NCBI GenBank assembly: GCA_019058245.1
Contig: JAHPZJ010000010.1
Coordinates: 78,224 to 142,223, forward strand
DNA length: 64,000 nucleotides
Reading direction: 5' to 3'
DNA from: Promethearchaeota archaeon
Lineage (GTDB): Archaea > Asgardarchaeota > Lokiarchaeia > Sigyniarchaeales > SOKP01
Shown here: positions 62,346-64,000 of the stretch, piece after piece
Position numbering within the stretch: the stretch's first letter is position 1
How the letters are laid out: the number at the start of each line of letters is the position of its first letter
Position numbers and translations under genes: made by a program
Notes under the pieces: model-generated
The model's database searches: none
The model's input: the letters and a program-made list of their open reading frames with translations, nothing else
What the model was told of the DNA's origin: nothing

Positions 62346-63083
62346 ATAGAGAAAAAAGGTGTATTAGATACATATGGAGATATCTTAATTCATGATTTTG
62401 GGACTATTCTTCATATTATTCAGTCTTCTCTCCAACTTTGCTCGTTTTCTTTAACCAAACCTGAACAAATGAGGATATATATGAATATTATAAATAAACA
62501 GGTGATGAGGGGAATTCAAATTATTTCAAATGTGAAAAAAGTTACTAATTTTAATAATTCTAAGAATTCTCTTCAACCTATTGATGTTCTTCATATATTA
62601 AAATCATCCATAGAATATATTGAATCATCATTTCAAGAAAATAATGTAAAAATTAATTTTAACTATTCATGCATACAAAAATCATATTTTAATGGATTAT
62701 ATGTTCAAGGAGATAAATTATTACAGAATGTATTTGAGAATATTTTATTTAATGCAATATATCACAATGACAACTCAAATATTCAAATATTAGTTAAAGT
62801 TTCAAAAATAATTTTGAATAATGATTTTTTTGTTAAAATCGAATTTATTGATAACGGAGTTGGTATTACTAATGCTAGGAAAAAATATATTTTTCAAAAA
62901 GGTTATGAAATCCAAGAATGCTTGAATGGAATGGGTTTTGGATTAACTCTTGTTAAAAAATTAATAGAGAAATATAATGGTTATATCTGGGTGGAAGATA
63001 AAGTGAAAGGGGATTATAAAAAGGGTAGTAATTTCATAATTTTGATTCCTGAGATAAACGAAAAACCTTACGTTCTTACTTAA
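62346..63083 (+). CDS. Short cytosolic histidine kinase with probable ATA start
   Basis: With the ATA start the protein is 245 residues (MEKKGVLDTYGDILIHDFGT...). The part before the first ATG (62469) contains the H-box ILIHDFGTILHIIQSSLQL, like VHDTNNILQNIL in the kinase at 60457, so starting at the ATG would lose the phospho-His. The HATPase has VFENILFNAIYHND, FIDNGVGITNARKK and GMGFGLTLVKKLI. It lacks any sensor or membrane part, so it may take signals from a partner. It looks like a paralogue of 60457 that lost its sensor. Confidence 0.82.
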   Translation: MEKKGVLDTYGDILIHDFGTILHIIQSSLQLCSFSLTKPEQMRIYMNIINKQVMRGIQIISNVKKVTNFNNSKNSLQPIDVLHILKSSIEYIESSFQENNVKINFNYSCIQKSYFNGLYVQGDKLLQNVFENILFNAIYHNDNSNIQILVKVSKIILNNDFFVKIEFIDNGVGITNARKKYIFQKGYEIQECLNGMGFGLTLVKKLIEKYNGYIWVEDKVKGDYKKGSNFIILIPEINEKPYVLT

Positions 63084-63329
63084 GGAAAATGTCATAATTC
63101 AAAATATTAAACAATAGTATGGAAAGAAAACTCCAGTTTGATTATTCAAGTCTAATTAGATCTTTCTTAATAATTACAAAACTAAGAAACTTTAAATTAT
63201 TTAATGAAATATAATAGCAGTAAATATTTAAAAAATTATAAAGAAATATCTGATTACAGAACAAATAAAAAAAGCTAAAAGTTTTAAAGTGTAGTACTAA
63301 TTAATCTAAGAGAGTATTGCATAAGATGA

Positions 63330-63710
63330 TCAGTTGAATAACAAATTTTTTACGATTTCTCTAAATTTTTTAGTGTTTATTGGCTTTGAGAAATATAAAC
63401 TAAAACCAGCTTCCTTAAAATAAATCTCTCTATCAACTTCCTTCTCAATAGGGGTTGAAGAAACCGCAATTATCGGAATATCTTTGAATTTTTCCATTGT
63501 TCTTAACTCTTTACATATCTCAACACCAGTTGTATTTGCCAGTTTATAGTCTAGAATAATCAGATCTGGATTACTCACTTTTAAGCTCTCTAAACCTTTT
63601 ATCCCATCTCTCTCCGTAATGATTTCTAAATTAGGGATACCATTAAAAATCGCTTTAAATAACTTTAAATTTCTCTCATAATCATCAATAATAAATACTT
63701 TTTTAACCAA
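63330..63710 (-). CDS. Response regulator, receiver domain only
   Basis: The 126-residue receiver has FIIDDYERN, phospho-Asp LIILDYKLANTTGVEI (about residue 54), IIAVSST and FSKPINTKK. There is no output domain. It lies 4 bases downstream of the kinase gene at 63715, so they are a pair. Confidence 0.9.
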   Translation of the reverse strand: MVKKVFIIDDYERNLKLFKAIFNGIPNLEIITERDGIKGLESLKVSNPDLIILDYKLANTTGVEICKELRTMEKFKDIPIIAVSSTPIEKEVDREIYFKEAGFSLYFSKPINTKKFREIVKNLLFN

Positions 63711-63714
63711 ATCT

Positions 63715-64000
63715 TTACCCTTCTTTTAAATCTTTAGGAATTGTAAATGAAAATGTGGACCCTTTTCCTAATTCGCTTGTAAAGCTGATAGTTCCACCAT
63801 GAAGTTCAACTAATCTTTTTGTAACAGAAAGGCCGAGTCCAGTTCCTTCTGTTGAATTTACATGGGGATCGTCAATTCTTTTAAAATCTATAAAAATAAA
63901 ACCAAAATTTTCCTTAGCTATACCAATACCTGTATCAATCACGTTAAATGTCCATAACTTCTCATCTTCAGAAATTTTCAAAGTGATAGTGCCTTTTAAT
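63715..64000 (-). CDS. Histidine kinase, C-terminal HATPase part (truncated by window edge)
   Basis: The frame is open to the window edge ([16 protein letters not shown]...). It holds the HATPase end: [12 protein letters not shown] (G1), [34 protein letters not shown] (F and G2) and [16 protein letters not shown]. The N-terminal sensor and H-box are outside the window. It pairs with the receiver at 63330. Confidence 0.92.
   Translation of the reverse strand, partial: LKGTITLKISEDEKLWTFNVIDTGIGIAKENFGFIFIDFKRIDDPHVNSTEGTGLGLSVTKRLVELHGGTISFTSELGKGSTFSFTIPKDLKEG

Noticed and set aside
1..64000. CRISPR arrays, rRNA genes, intact transposases or prophage genes
   Set aside because: Looked for regular repeats, rRNA-like GC blocks and transposase motifs on both strands; none seen.

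Overview
The window is about 64 kb of very AT-rich archaeal DNA. By gene content it looks like an Asgard (Promethearchaeota, Lokiarchaeia-like) genome. The archaeal core is clear: TFB, archaeal DnaG, FtsY, prefoldin alpha, aIF6, S19e/L39e/L31e/LX/S26e, Nep1, TrmY, Gar1, and the archaeosine enzymes ArcS and RaSEA. The Asgard assignment is inferred from several roadblock/longin-type small proteins, ribbon-helix-helix/HisKA/receiver fusions, SCP2-domain proteins and S26e. No rRNA operon, CRISPR array or intact insertion sequence was seen.

Layout. 1-17 kb: scattered metabolic and housekeeping genes (RimK-like ligase, DUF1028 protein, Maf, two CTP-transferase-like membrane proteins, ThyA, a TetR/methyltransferase divergent pair with twin operators, TatD, CoA-transferase/GNAT fusion, Fe-S-less MutY, B12/radical SAM protein, N-formylglutamate amidohydrolase-like protein). 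17-22 kb: two SCP2 proteins flanking an interrupted tRNA-Asp, tRNA-Arg, a signalling fusion protein and longin/roadblock-like proteins. 22-30 kb: MFS transporter, inositol-dehydrogenase-like oxidoreductase, interrupted tRNA-Phe, alcohol dehydrogenase, AlkD-like protein, SPL-type radical SAM protein, tRNA-Gly. 30-37 kb: the conserved archaeal translation/secretion cluster (Nep1, Rnp4, YhbY diverging from S19e-PDCD5-L39e-L31e-aIF6-LX-PfdA-FtsY-SecE, with DnaG convergent). 37-44 kb: Get3/ArsA ATPase, TIGR04076 protein, CCG/ferredoxin protein, DHA2-type MFS exporter, and an interrupted S-adenosylhomocysteinase gene (ahcY) facing an Lrp-like regulator. 45-51 kb: ArcS-RaSEA, Gar1-TFB, roadblock proteins. 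51-59 kb: ECF cobalt/nickel transporter (CbiO, CbiQ, CbiMN), ABC-2 exporter, Lrp-like regulator, TrmY, CDP-alcohol phosphatidyltransferase, S26e. 59-64 kb: a decayed gene and two-component signalling genes.

The most notable result is a set of five very short (28-33 nt) introns with bulge-helix-bulge-like (BHB-like) folds. Two lie in tRNA-Phe(GAA) (D-loop and anticodon stem), two in tRNA-Asp(GTC) (D-loop and T-loop), and one in a protein gene, ahcY. In ahcY, removing exactly 32 nt at the two predicted bulge cuts turns two out-of-frame halves into one 422-residue enzyme that is continuous through a conserved region. The same splicing system may therefore act on both tRNA and mRNA here.

A second pattern is apparent use of AUA and AUU as start codons. 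A kinase (62346) and the signalling fusion (19355) have a Shine-Dalgarno sequence right before an ATA. An AlkD-like gene begins at an ATA overlapping the upstream stop, and S26e can only start at ATT or CTG. A third observation is a duplicated, decayed ahcY 3' end on the other side of the MFS exporter gene, recording a local rearrangement.
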